IMG/VR virus record: IMGVR_UViG_3300033148_004791
Span: 1 to 41,139 of that record
Source of the DNA: a virus
Direction: 5' to 3' (one strand)
DNA length: 41,139 bases
Shown: positions 5,928 through 12,891 of the stretch, piece by piece
Layout: each line of letters opens with the position of its first letter
How positions within the stretch are numbered: the first letter of the stretch is position 1
Position numbers and translations under genes: made by a program
Notes under the pieces: generated by a model
What the model saw: the letters and a program-made list of their open reading frames with translations, nothing else
What the model was told of the DNA's origin: nothing
Databases searched by the model: none

Positions 5928-6293
5928 TTACAGAAGTTTCTGTAGAGCTTTGATGTGCCCATCTACACGATGGGCGTTACATTCAGACAGCGTAGAGCTG
6001 TCTGCGAATGTCTCATGAGAGGAGTTGTTTATCCACTCATGAGAGACCACAGGCTCTTCAGGGAAAAGTGCCTGAAGAGCTCGGGCTCGTCTCTTTGCGC
6101 CGAATGGCGCATTGAGAAGAGCCTCTAAAATATCCCACATTGCCTCAGCCTTCGCAACTGAGGCGCAAGGAGGACACAATCCCCTGCCATGCTCATGGCA
6201 CGGGAAACACAGGATTACACCACAGCGACACCGAGGTGTCTCTATGGTGTCAATCTCGCTCCCACAACGGGAACATTTCTCAATATTTTTCAT
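5928..6293 (-). CDS. Cys-rich zinc-binding protein encoded by a hairpin-dense gene
   Basis: 121 residues, start at 6293 behind AGAGGAGGTAATT. The N-terminal 45 residues hold nine Cys, several as C-x2-C or C-x-C pairs (CSRCGSEIDT, RCRCGVILCFPC, GLCPPC), consistent with one or two zinc knuckles. The rest is helical with a basic patch (AKRRARALQALF). Almost the entire coding sequence is built of consecutive inverted repeats (separate entry), which is very unusual for a coding region. It is the first gene of the minus cluster. Function unknown; a regulatory RNA role of the same sequence is possible. Confidence 0.6.
   Translation of the reverse strand: MKNIEKCSRCGSEIDTIETPRCRCGVILCFPCHEHGRGLCPPCASVAKAEAMWDILEALLNAPFGAKRRARALQALFPEEPVVSHEWINNSSHETFADSSTLSECNAHRVDGHIKALQKLL
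5929..6272 (-). other. Chain of consecutive inverted repeats inside a gene
   Basis: Successive stems, arm/arm: 5929-5935/5938-5944; 5957-5963/5969-5975 (GCCCATC, 7 bp); 5985-5991/5997-6003 extended by 5980-5984/6006-6010; 6011-6019/6036-6044 (TCTCATGAG, 9 bp); 6053-6062/6071-6080 (GCTCTTCAGG, 10 bp); 6084-6093/6114-6123 enclosing GCGCC at 6097-6101 with 6106-6110; 6142-6148/6158-6164 (GCCTCAG); 6185-6190/6195-6200 extended by 6181-6183/6202-6204; 6227-6232/6235-6240 nested in 6217-6222/6245-6250; and a weak 4-bp stem at 6260-6272. Nearly all arms are perfect, and they follow each other with only short gaps. Confidence 0.85.
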
Positions 6294-6427
6294 AATTACC
6301 TCCTCTCTATTGGTTAACGGTTACCCTTATATAGAGCAATATCCATGCCAAAAAAAAAGTGCAATAAAATCAATGTGTTCACTAAATGAACGGGAAAACA
6401 GAGTAAAAATTATCATCATAATAAAAT

Positions 6428-6462
6428 CAAGCACTTACAGGGCAACAGCATGTAAGTGCTTG
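6428..6462. promoter_or_regulatory. 12-bp perfect stem-loop in the control region
   Basis: CAAGCACTTACA (6428-6439) pairs with TGTAAGTGCTTG (6451-6462) around an 11-nt loop. It sits between two copies of GGAAAACAGAGTAA (6393-6406 and 6471-6484). It could be an operator, or a transcript hairpin in the divergent control region between the minus cluster and the late plus operon. Confidence 0.7.
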
Positions 6463-6480
6463 AAAATAAAGGAAAACAGA

Positions 6481-6539
6481 GTAACAATAATTGTTACTTG
6501 AGTAACAATAATTGTCACTTGAGTAACAATTATTGTTAC
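6481..6539. promoter_or_regulatory. Three tandem palindromic operators, 21-bp spacing
   Basis: GTAACAATAATTGTTAC (6481-6497), GTAACAATAATTGTCAC (6502-6518) and GTAACAATTATTGTTAC (6523-6539). The first and third are perfect palindromes around one central base; the second has one mismatch. Starts are exactly 21 bp apart, about two helical turns, so dimers bound to all three would face the same side. The third ends 17 bp before the -35 box of the plus-strand promoter. This is the classical look of a repressor/activator site; the cognate protein is not identified. Confidence 0.85.
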
Positions 6540-6556
6540 TTCAGGGCATTTTTTAC

Positions 6557-6584
6557 TTGACAAAAAAAATAATCGGTGTAGAAA
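6557..6584 (+). promoter_or_regulatory. Sigma70-like promoter for the late plus-strand operon
   Basis: Perfect -35 box TTGACA (6557-6562), 16-bp A-rich spacer, -10 box TAGAAA (6579-6584); a shift by one base gives a 17-bp spacer with a poorer -10. Directly downstream of the three operators. The first candidate genes start at 6623 and 6930. Confidence 0.55.
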
Positions 6585-6622
6585 TATATTATAAATATTG
6601 GTTACAGCCTGGGTTACTTGGT

Positions 6623-6874
6623 ATGTGGTACTCAACCTTGAGGATATGCGCATATTGTAACAATATGGACTGCAAGTATAAGTATGGTAACCAGCAGTAT
6701 GGCAGCGCAGCACCAGCCAGACATGCGTGTCCGTCTAAAGCAGACCAGCAGCACGCAACTATACGATATGAGTTAGTCCACTATTACTATAGATTGTCTG
6801 ACGCACCAGCTATAGTGCGATCGCAGATATTGAGAGAGACCATTAAGCCTAACACTCTTATAAGAGTGCAATAA
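6623..6874 (+). CDS. Possible small zinc-finger protein, 83 residues
   Basis: Starts about 30 nt after the predicted transcription start, without a good ribosome binding site. The sequence has C-x2-C-x4-C (ICAYCNNMDCKYKYG) and a later HACP, consistent with a small zinc site, then a helical basic part (IRYELVHYYYRLSDAPAIVR). If real, it is the first gene of the late operon and a possible regulator acting on the adjacent operators. Its 3' end overlaps the palindrome and 11-bp repeats at 6853-6893. The frame could be fortuitous. Confidence 0.35.
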   Translation: MWYSTLRICAYCNNMDCKYKYGNQQYGSAAPARHACPSKADQQHATIRYELVHYYYRLSDAPAIVRSQILRETIKPNTLIRVQ

Positions 6875-6893
6875 GAGTGCGATAAGAGTGCAA
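6853..6893. repeat. 16-bp palindrome followed by three 11-bp direct repeats
   Basis: CACTCTTATAAGAGTG (6853-6868) is a perfect palindrome. Its right half begins three direct repeats TAAGAGTGCAA, TAAGAGTGCGA, TAAGAGTGCAA at 6861, 6872 and 6883, one per helical turn. This iteron-like layout lies 37 nt before the 6930 gene and could be an operator, a packaging (cos/pac) site bound by the small terminase, or an origin element. Confidence 0.85.
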
Positions 6894-6929
6894 AACAAAT
6901 AACCGGTAACTTGATAGATAGCTTAGTAG

Positions 6930-7421
6930 ATGACCACTGACAACAGATGTGTGTATATATATCCGGATAACCACAGATGTAGAGCATATCGCCTGAGAGA
7001 TAGCCTGTACTGTATTAATCATGATCCCGATATCGATAGGACTGAGATTCAGACGCGTAATTTGCCCAGCCATATCGTGCCGGATGAGATAACTAAAGAC
7101 CCCGTACACGTCAAAAAATTCCTCGGCAGATTAATCGTTGATACGCTGCGAGGCAAGGTCAAGCCAATGACCTGTAACGCAATCACTAACGCAACTGACA
7201 AGGTGCTCAAGTGTATTCAATACAGCGACCTGGATACCAAGATGACTGCATTGCTCAATCAGTTACAGGGTAACAGAGACCAGATACATATCCAGGATAT
7301 GGATTGCTTCACCGTAGATGAGTTGGCTGAGGCAGGGGGACCGGATGGGCAAGGGCCAGGGGGACCGGATGGGCAGGGACCAGATGTACCGGATGTATCC
7401 GGGGATAAGAGTAATGGATGA
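6930..7421 (+). CDS. Zinc-finger protein ahead of terminase, possible small terminase-like protein
   Basis: 163 residues. The N-terminus holds CVYIYPDNHRCRAYRLRDSL followed by YCINHDP, the C-x8-C-x10-C-x2-H pattern frequent in small phage proteins encoded near terminase genes. The middle is helical (VKKFLGRLIVDTLRGKVKPM, NATDKVLKCIQYSDLDTKMT), as in small terminase-like or packaging-associated proteins. The C-terminal tail repeats GGPDGQGP. No strong ribosome binding site precedes ATG 6930. It ends with an 8-nt overlap into the next frame. Role as TerS is inferred from position and rough architecture only. Confidence 0.6.
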   Translation: MTTDNRCVYIYPDNHRCRAYRLRDSLYCINHDPDIDRTEIQTRNLPSHIVPDEITKDPVHVKKFLGRLIVDTLRGKVKPMTCNAITNATDKVLKCIQYSDLDTKMTALLNQLQGNRDQIHIQDMDCFTVDELAEAGGPDGQGPGGPDGQGPDVPDVSGDKSNG

Positions 7422-7605
7422 TAATCAAGACACAGATTATCAAGTGGGCAGCGTAGATATATCTATAAGATACTGGCGTAGTGGGTTGGATGAGGCTGGC
7501 GGACCGGATGGGTTAGCTGAGGCTGGCGGGCCGGATGGGTTGGATGATAGCGACATGAGTAATGATGAGGCCCCGGCCAATCCCCCCAGGGGGTTGCGGG
7601 AATAA
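7414..7605 (+). CDS. Small acidic protein with GGPDG repeats
   Basis: 63 residues from ATG 7414, ribosome binding site GGGGATAAGAG. Begins MDDNQDTDYQVGSVDISIRY and contains DEAGGPDG and AEAGGPDGLDD, the same motif as the tail of the previous protein although in a separate frame. Strongly acidic apart from the last residues. The two neighbouring tails probably arose by a local duplication. No function known. Confidence 0.5.
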   Translation: MDDNQDTDYQVGSVDISIRYWRSGLDEAGGPDGLAEAGGPDGLDDSDMSNDEAPANPPRGLRE

Positions 7606-7655
7606 TTGAACCCTCACAACCAGCACACGGCACAAAATCCAGGCAGCGGTTTTAG

Positions 7656-7811
7656 ATGAGTCATAATGACACAGTAGATAAAAAGGTATACAGAGAGGCA
7701 GCCAAACTTCTCATTAAGGGTCTTGAGGGTCGAGGTTATGTTATAGTAAAGAGGGCAGAGTTAATCAAGAAGGCGGGTCTGATAGTGGCAGAGGAACTGG
7801 GGGTTAAGTAG
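7656..7811 (+). CDS. Small hypothetical protein, 51 residues
   Basis: ATG 7656; sequence MSHNDTVDKKVYREAAKLLI then basic and helical (VKRAELIKKAGLIVAEELGV). The stop overlaps the GTG start of the next gene (TAGTG), indicating coupling. Weak ribosome binding site. It lies in the run of small genes that precede the large terminase. Not recognised. Confidence 0.5.
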   Translation: MSHNDTVDKKVYREAAKLLIKGLEGRGYVIVKRAELIKKAGLIVAEELGVK

Positions 7812-7996
7812 TGGCAAGCATAAAGAAGGTAGAGAAGGCGATAGACGAGCACAATGCCAAGCGGGGCAAGAGTTTAAACGACGTACTGATATATATTCCA
7901 GAGCAGTTAAAGGCAATAGATGTAATGCTGGAGAAAGAGTTGGGATTAGTTGGCGGGGGTAGTGGTGCAGTAGCTGACGGGGGCACAGAGAATTGA
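7811..7996 (+). CDS. Small helical protein directly before TerL
   Basis: 61 residues from GTG 7811, with GGGGGTTAAGTA upstream. Helical: ASIKKVEKAIDEHNAKRGKS, then LKAIDVMLEKELGLVGGGSG and an acidic end. The TGA overlaps the TTG start of terminase (TTGA). Position directly upstream of TerL makes a packaging role possible (small terminase candidates here are this gene and the 6930 gene). Confidence 0.55.
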   Translation: MASIKKVEKAIDEHNAKRGKSLNDVLIYIPEQLKAIDVMLEKELGLVGGGSGAVADGGTEN

Positions 7997-9606
7997 CACC
8001 GCAGGAGAGGCATTTTACTAACATATTCAGGTATCTTTTGACGGGAAGGGACACAAACTACATGTTCATGTGTCCTTGGGGAAGAAGGTATTTTGAAGAG
8101 CAGCTGGCGGCGGCAATAGTGGCGAGGTACAAGACTAATTTAGCGATAAAGCTGCTTGCCAAGCTGAATCTTTATTTTTTATCCAAGGTAGTATTGAGGT
8201 ATGAGGATTTAACGTCTACGACTCACCTGCCATTTTGCGAGCATTTACTAAGAAGCATATCGAAGAACACGAATGTTTTGCCCCGTGGTTATTTCAAGAC
8301 CACGATTTCCACCAAAGCCGGTGCGATATTCTGCATTATTAACGACCCAAACATAAGGATATTGCTGGTTAATGCGACTGCGACCAATGCCGAGCTTATG
8401 CTGAAAGAGATAAAGTCACATTTTGAGGCAAATCCTTATTTCAAGCTGTTATTTTCAGAGCTTATTCCCAAGAATTTTAAGGAAGTGCCGTGGTCGAACA
8501 ACAAGATGCAGGTTGTGAGGACTGGGAATTACGGTGAACCCACGATTTATGCGGTTGGGACGGACACTAATGTCACATCCGGGCATTTTAATCTGATTAT
8601 TAAAGATGATTTGGTTAATGAAGATCATTTGACTTCGCCAGACCAGATGAGAAAGCCGATTGAGTGGGAAAAAATGAGTCATTCTCTGTATGTTCCTGAT
8701 TCAGACCCCAGGAAGAAGCTGGATTGGTCAACGGGGACAAGGTGGGCGTACTTTGATTACATGGCATGGCGGTTAGATATGACCGATGATGAGGAAAAGT
8801 ATGTTTTATCCTGTTATGATAAGGATGGGAAGTCCACATTTCCCGAGAGATTTCCGCTTCAAGAGTTGGAAAGGATAAGAAAGAGCCAGTCGGACAAAGT
8901 ATTCAGTTGCCAGTATTTGAATCAGCCTTTACCTGCCGAGACTGCGACATTCAAGAAAGAGTGGATTCAGTATTATGATGATATTCCCAGGGGGGTCCCT
9001 TTAAGGACGTTTGTTTTGTGTGATCCGGCACTGTCTCTTGATAAACATGCATGCCACAGGGCGATTGTTGCGGTTTCTATTGATGATTTAAGGAACTGGT
9101 ATGTAAGAGAGTACACAAGCGGGATATTTCCGGTAGCTGACGAAGAAGGCGGCGGTAAATTATCCCTGATTGGTGAAATATTCAGGTATCACAGGATTTA
9201 TAAACCTGATTTCTTCGGGATTGAAGATAATGGATTGCAGAAAGCGTTAATTTACCCGCTTAGAGACGAGATGAACAAGAGAAAAATTTATTTCCCCGTT
9301 AATTCCCTGCAGCCAACGGGCAGAGAAACAAAAGCCATGAGGATTGAAACCCTTTCGATCCCGTTTTGTGCAAAGAGGGTTTATATCAGGAAGGATATGG
9401 AATTTTTAGAGAATCAGTTGCTTGGATATGGGGCGATTGAGAATGTTGACCTTATAGATGCCCTTTCTTACCTTGTCAAGCATGAGGTTGCACCGTCTGA
9501 ACCGATGGTAAAGGATAAAAACCCCCTGCTTATGGCAAATATCTTACAGGAATTAAAGGAAGATACAAACAGAATATACCCCTTTAGTGAACAGTTGATA
9601 GCATAA
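7993..9606 (+). CDS. terL: Terminase large subunit
   Basis: 537 residues from TTG 7993 (overlapping the previous TGA; first in-frame ATG only at residue 24). ATPase domain: Walker A-like LPRGYFKTT at about 96-104, adenine/coupling region RILLVNATATNAELM, Walker B LIIKDD at 201-206. Nuclease domain: Asp344 in VLCDPALS, Glu411 in FFGIEDNGLQ and Asp486/Asp489 in NVDLIDALSYL, matching the RNase H-like TerL nuclease. The protein drives DNA into the prohead and cuts concatemers. Length is typical. The following genes are the basic proteins and portal. Confidence 0.95.
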   Translation: MTPQERHFTNIFRYLLTGRDTNYMFMCPWGRRYFEEQLAAAIVARYKTNLAIKLLAKLNLYFLSKVVLRYEDLTSTTHLPFCEHLLRSISKNTNVLPRGYFKTTISTKAGAIFCIINDPNIRILLVNATATNAELMLKEIKSHFEANPYFKLLFSELIPKNFKEVPWSNNKMQVVRTGNYGEPTIYAVGTDTNVTSGHFNLIIKDDLVNEDHLTSPDQMRKPIEWEKMSHSLYVPDSDPRKKLDWSTGTRWAYFDYMAWRLDMTDDEEKYVLSCYDKDGKSTFPERFPLQELERIRKSQSDKVFSCQYLNQPLPAETATFKKEWIQYYDDIPRGVPLRTFVLCDPALSLDKHACHRAIVAVSIDDLRNWYVREYTSGIFPVADEEGGGKLSLIGEIFRYHRIYKPDFFGIEDNGLQKALIYPLRDEMNKRKIYFPVNSLQPTGRETKAMRIETLSIPFCAKRVYIRKDMEFLENQLLGYGAIENVDLIDALSYLVKHEVAPSEPMVKDKNPLLMANILQELKEDTNRIYPFSEQLIA

Positions 9607-9610
9607 GATT

Positions 9611-9727
9611 ATGCCGAAGAAATTAATGAGTTGCGTGAGAAAGGTCAAGCATAAGAAAGTAAAAAGCCCCTGGGCTGTTTGTGTTAAATCTACAGGGCAG
9701 AAGCCGCATAAAAGGAAGAAGAAATGA
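9611..9727 (+). CDS. Small basic protein, 38 residues
   Basis: MPKKLMSCVRKVKHKKVKSP followed by WAVCVKS and ending KPHKRKKK. About 40 percent Lys/Arg with two Cys. It is the type of short Lys-rich protein often found between terminase and portal genes in phages (pattern MPLxxCVxKVKKKxxxxNPWAVCxxS), usually unassigned. The TGA overlaps the ATG of the next frame. Confidence 0.6.
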   Translation: MPKKLMSCVRKVKHKKVKSPWAVCVKSTGQKPHKRKKK

Positions 9728-9903
9728 TGGTATTTAGAAAGCCAAGAGCGAGAAAAACAACGGGCAAGGTAAGAGGAACATTTACACAACCTACCAGAGG
9801 CACGGGCGGCAGGCAGGGGACACCGCCTACAGTAAGTCGAATGTTACCGACAAAGAAAAGAACAAATAGAAAAAGGGGGACAAAATGGTATTTAGAGCTG
9901 TAA
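9724..9903 (+). CDS. Small basic protein, truncated relative of the Arg-rich protein
   Basis: 59 residues from ATG 9724 (or 9727). Starts MVFRKPRARKTTGKVRG, close to the MVFRAVRKP start of the next gene, and both genes begin with ATGGTATTTAGA, which suggests a local duplication. The last 19 nt overlap the next gene. A run AAAAAGGGGG at 9870-9879 lies in the stretch where both frames are open, so ribosomal slippage from this frame into the next is conceivable. Confidence 0.5.
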   Translation: MMVFRKPRARKTTGKVRGTFTQPTRGTGGRQGTPPTVSRMLPTKKRTNRKRGTKWYLEL

Positions 9904-10307
9904 GAAAGCCGGTTAGTGAAAGAAGGCTAATTGGCGGAAGAAGGGGAACAGCATTAGGGGGAACAAGACAACAAACCCAGCCAGCAACTAAACCAGTTGC
10001 TACTAGACAAATGGGCAGAGCTGTAAGAAGGCCGGTTAGTGTAAGAAGGCCAATAGGTGGAAGAAGGGGAACAATATCAGGGGGAACAAGACAACAAGCC
10101 CAGCCAGCAACTAAACCAGTTGTTACTAGACAAATGGGCAGAGCTATAAGAAGGCCAATAGGTGGAAGAAGCGGTGGAAGAGTGAGTGTAAGGCCTATAA
10201 GACCAGGGGGAACGGTTGGCGGAAGAAGGGGTGTAAGGCCTGTAAGGCCAGGTGCGAGAAAGCCCAGGCCAAGAAGGCCATATGGCCTGTTCGGAAGGGG
10301 CAGATAA
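9885..10307 (+). CDS. Arg-rich repetitive basic protein
   Basis: 140 residues, ribosome binding site AAAAAGGGGGAC. By my count 34 Arg and 4 Lys against one acidic residue. Built of about 41-residue repeats: MGRAVRRPVSVRRPIGGRRG, then TxxGGTRQQxQPATKPVxTR, with a third shorter unit and an Arg/Pro/Gly tail (GARKPRPRRPYGLFGRGR). Unstructured and strongly nucleic-acid binding in prospect. Placed between TerL and portal, it could neutralise packaged DNA or assist packaging. TAA overlaps the portal ATG. Confidence 0.6.
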   Translation: MVFRAVRKPVSERRLIGGRRGTALGGTRQQTQPATKPVATRQMGRAVRRPVSVRRPIGGRRGTISGGTRQQAQPATKPVVTRQMGRAIRRPIGGRSGGRVSVRPIRPGGTVGGRRGVRPVRPGARKPRPRRPYGLFGRGR

Positions 10308-12049
10308 TGGCTCCAAGAGAACCAAGGAAAGAGTTAGAACCAAAAGACTGGATTAGAGAAATAGATTTAGGGATTGAGTTCAGAGAGAAGGTTGGGCAGT
10401 CGGGGAATTGGGCAAAGTATAACAAATACTATTGCGGTGATTTTAAAAAAAATCTTGTTCCGGTTAATCTGATTTTTGCGAATGGGAAAATCCTGGTTCC
10501 TAAATGCTATTTCAGAAACCCAAGAGTTAAGGTTGTTGCCAAACACCCGAAGGACTGGTATGCCTCACGAATAACCGAGGCGATGGATAATCACCTTATT
10601 AAAGAACTGCGGATGAAATGGGTAATGAAGAAAATGATTGAGGATACCTACGTCACAGGGATTGGGTTTAATAAACTTGGCTTTGATTCCGAGTATGGGT
10701 TTCCGCCGGACACAGAGGAAGATACTACCGTGGTTACAGAGGAAGGGCTGGAGAGAAATATCGAGTATAACGTAAATATCAAACGGGGATTTCCCTGGCT
10801 TGGAAGGATTGAACCGCCGGACATTATTGTTCCTTGGGGGTCTGTTTCTTCTGGTGACCCTGAAATAACTGGTATCCCCTGGATGGCACACAGATTCGTC
10901 AGGCATATTGACGATGTAATTCAAGACACGAAATATGAAAAGAAAGCAATAAAAGAATTGAAAGAGAAGGGTGGGACTCGCAGGCCTGACATCGAGTACA
11001 GCAGGGGCAGTGAGCGGGAAGAAAATTTAGACTATATAGAGATGTTTGAAATCAAGGATTATGCGACAAATAAAATCTATGTGGTGGCAAGAGAGTTTGA
11101 GAACTTCTTTATAAATCAGGATGACGAATTACAGATTGACGGGTTCAACTATACCAGGCTGGTTTTTAATACTCATCCCCAATATTTTTGGCCTATCTCT
11201 GATATTAAGAACCTTGAACCGCTACAGTTATCATTGAATCTGGCGTTTACCATTCTTGACAGGCATATAAGGCTTGCGCTTAAAAAAGTTCTGGTGCAGA
11301 AAGGAACGGTTGAGTCAGCCGAACTTGATAAGCTGACCTCTGATGTAATTGCGGCAGCTGTTATGACTAACGGGAATCCGAACGAGTGCGTGAGAGATTT
11401 TAACATTACTGTACCCCAGGAACTGTTTCAGTATATCAATGAGTGCAGAAAGACGTTGAGAGAACTTGTGGGATATTCAAGGAATGAGGCAGGCGAGTTT
11501 GACCAGTCAAGCAGAAGGACTGCAACGGAAGCCAAGTTTGTGAAGCAGGGGTCGGAAACAAGGTCGTCTGAAAGAAGGGATCAGGTTGCAGATGTATTTG
11601 AGAGAAACATTGCGAAAATGAACCAGATTATTTTTACTCATTGGACGGCAGATAAACCTCAGGTTGTGAGAATAATAGGGGAAGACGGTGTCCAGTATTG
11701 GGTAGAATATACAGGGGAAGAGATTAAGGGAGAGTATGATTTAGTGATTAATGCAGAGGAAGCGCAACCAGTTGACAGCCAGAAGATGACAGAAGATGCG
11801 CTGGCACTTTTACAGAACATTGCACAGGATGAAGATTTTAGTCCGGAGGAAAGAAAGAATGTTAAGCGGGCACTATATGCACAATTCGCTCACCTTGGCT
11901 TTGATTTGGAGAAGGCTCTTGCCCCGAAAGAAGGGATGGGCATGAATCCGGAACAGCCAGTACCAATGAGAGAATGGGCTAATGGTATGGAAAAGGGCAA
12001 GAAGGATGTTGCCATGAAAAAAGCACAGGCGGGGAAACAAGTGGCATGA
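10307..12049 (+). CDS. Portal protein
   Basis: 580 residues. The architecture fits podovirus-type portals: N-terminal RITEAMDNHLIKELRMKWVM and KKMIEDTYVTGIGFNKLGFD (clip/wing), a mixed beta region with IEPPDIIVPWGS, and a long helical core LEPLQLSLNLAFTILDRHIR plus LRELVGYSRNEAGEFDQSSR, a motif commonly seen in portal stems. It forms the dodecameric channel at the head vertex, docking TerL and later the adaptor. It sits downstream of TerL and upstream of scaffold and capsid, as expected. ATGA overlap with the next gene. Confidence 0.9.
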   Translation: MAPREPRKELEPKDWIREIDLGIEFREKVGQSGNWAKYNKYYCGDFKKNLVPVNLIFANGKILVPKCYFRNPRVKVVAKHPKDWYASRITEAMDNHLIKELRMKWVMKKMIEDTYVTGIGFNKLGFDSEYGFPPDTEEDTTVVTEEGLERNIEYNVNIKRGFPWLGRIEPPDIIVPWGSVSSGDPEITGIPWMAHRFVRHIDDVIQDTKYEKKAIKELKEKGGTRRPDIEYSRGSEREENLDYIEMFEIKDYATNKIYVVAREFENFFINQDDELQIDGFNYTRLVFNTHPQYFWPISDIKNLEPLQLSLNLAFTILDRHIRLALKKVLVQKGTVESAELDKLTSDVIAAAVMTNGNPNECVRDFNITVPQELFQYINECRKTLRELVGYSRNEAGEFDQSSRRTATEAKFVKQGSETRSSERRDQVADVFERNIAKMNQIIFTHWTADKPQVVRIIGEDGVQYWVEYTGEEIKGEYDLVINAEEAQPVDSQKMTEDALALLQNIAQDEDFSPEERKNVKRALYAQFAHLGFDLEKALAPKEGMGMNPEQPVPMREWANGMEKGKKDVAMKKAQAGKQVA

Positions 12050-12393
12050 TTCTCTACCAGTATAAATGTGAAAAGTGCGGGAATGTATTTGAAGAATTAA
12101 AGGAAATAGACCACAGGCATATTGCAACTTGTCCTGTTTGTGGTCAGACTGCATTTAAGACAATGAATGGTTCATCACATAATATTAATTTCTGCCCACA
12201 CTGGAATTATGATATTGCACCGAAACCTGTTTACCTTACTTCACGAAATAGCATTACAAAAGTAGCAAATATGCTGGGTAATTATTCTGATGTCCCTTTC
12301 ACCAAGAGGGAAAATGGTGAGGTAAAGATACCTGACAAACAAAGTAAACAGGCATTTTTCAGAGAGTACAGACAAAGGAAAGGAGAATTTTAA
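12046..12393 (+). CDS. FmdB-type zinc-ribbon protein
   Basis: 115 residues. Residues 1-45 match the FmdB/CxxC zinc-ribbon pattern: YQYKCEKCGNVFEELKEI then ATCPVCG, with two C-x2-C pairs, followed by FKTMNGSSHNI. Such single-ribbon proteins occur in many phages next to the portal gene; the function is unclear. Start overlaps the portal stop and its stop overlaps the next start, so it is made with the head proteins. Confidence 0.75.
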   Translation: MILYQYKCEKCGNVFEELKEIDHRHIATCPVCGQTAFKTMNGSSHNINFCPHWNYDIAPKPVYLTSRNSITKVANMLGNYSDVPFTKRENGEVKIPDKQSKQAFFREYRQRKGEF

Positions 12394-12563
12394 TGGACTT
12401 AGCGTTAAAAAGAGAAGTTGACAGGCAGAACAGAATGAAGAAAGAGGCAAGGGAAAAGAAAGTTGCCCCTGCCCCTAAAAAGAAGAAAGAAGTGAAGAAG
12501 GAAGTAAAACCTAAGAAAGAGAAAACGAAATCAGCGTTTTCACCATTTAAGAAAAATAAATAG
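12393..12563 (+). CDS. Small Lys-rich protein, 56 residues
   Basis: ATG overlaps the upstream TAA. MDLALKREVDRQNRMKKEAR is followed by Lys/Glu-rich low complexity (APAPKKKKEVKKEVKPKKEK) and a C-terminus KSAFSPFKKNK. It may be a disordered nucleic-acid or head-assembly accessory protein. Not recognised. Confidence 0.55.
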   Translation: MDLALKREVDRQNRMKKEAREKKVAPAPKKKKEVKKEVKPKKEKTKSAFSPFKKNK

Positions 12564-12624
12564 GTTAGGACAAGTCGAAAAACCTCATTTCCGCATAGGG
12601 GGAATGGTGGTCTAGGGGGGAATC

Positions 12625-12891
12625 ATGGGGGCGAAAACAATCGTTGTAACAATGGAAGAAGGAAGTCACAAGCCAATATATGAGTTTGAGGGTGATTGGC
12701 TTGGAAGAGAGGTAAAGGTTGTTACCCGCAAAATGTGGGATCAGGGATATAAGAAGTATCAGCAAAGAAAAAGGAAGGAAGCAGAAAAACAAGAAGCGAT
12801 TAAACCACAAGTAGAGGAAAAAGAAAATGGAACAAGAACAGAGCCGGCAAGAGCTGGCAGAAAACCAGGGCGAAGAAAACATAAACAGTGA
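12625..12891 (+). CDS. Small basic protein overlapping the scaffold gene
   Basis: 88 residues, ribosome binding site TAGGGGGGAATC. The N-terminal 40 residues are beta-like (KTIVVTMEEGSHKPIYEFEG), the rest highly basic with a Gln/Lys helix and an Arg/Lys end (GRKPGRRKHKQ). The last 65 nt overlap the scaffold gene in another frame. Function unknown. Confidence 0.55.
   Translation: MGAKTIVVTMEEGSHKPIYEFEGDWLGREVKVVTRKMWDQGYKKYQQRKRKEAEKQEAIKPQVEEKENGTRTEPARAGRKPGRRKHKQ

Noticed and set aside
6533-6622. Upstream extension of the 6623 frame
   Set aside because: The extension would run through the operator and promoter and lacks a start signal.
7993-8022. TTGACA at the TerL start as a promoter
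   Set aside because: No -10 box at the right distance; the match falls on the overlapping stop/start codons by chance.
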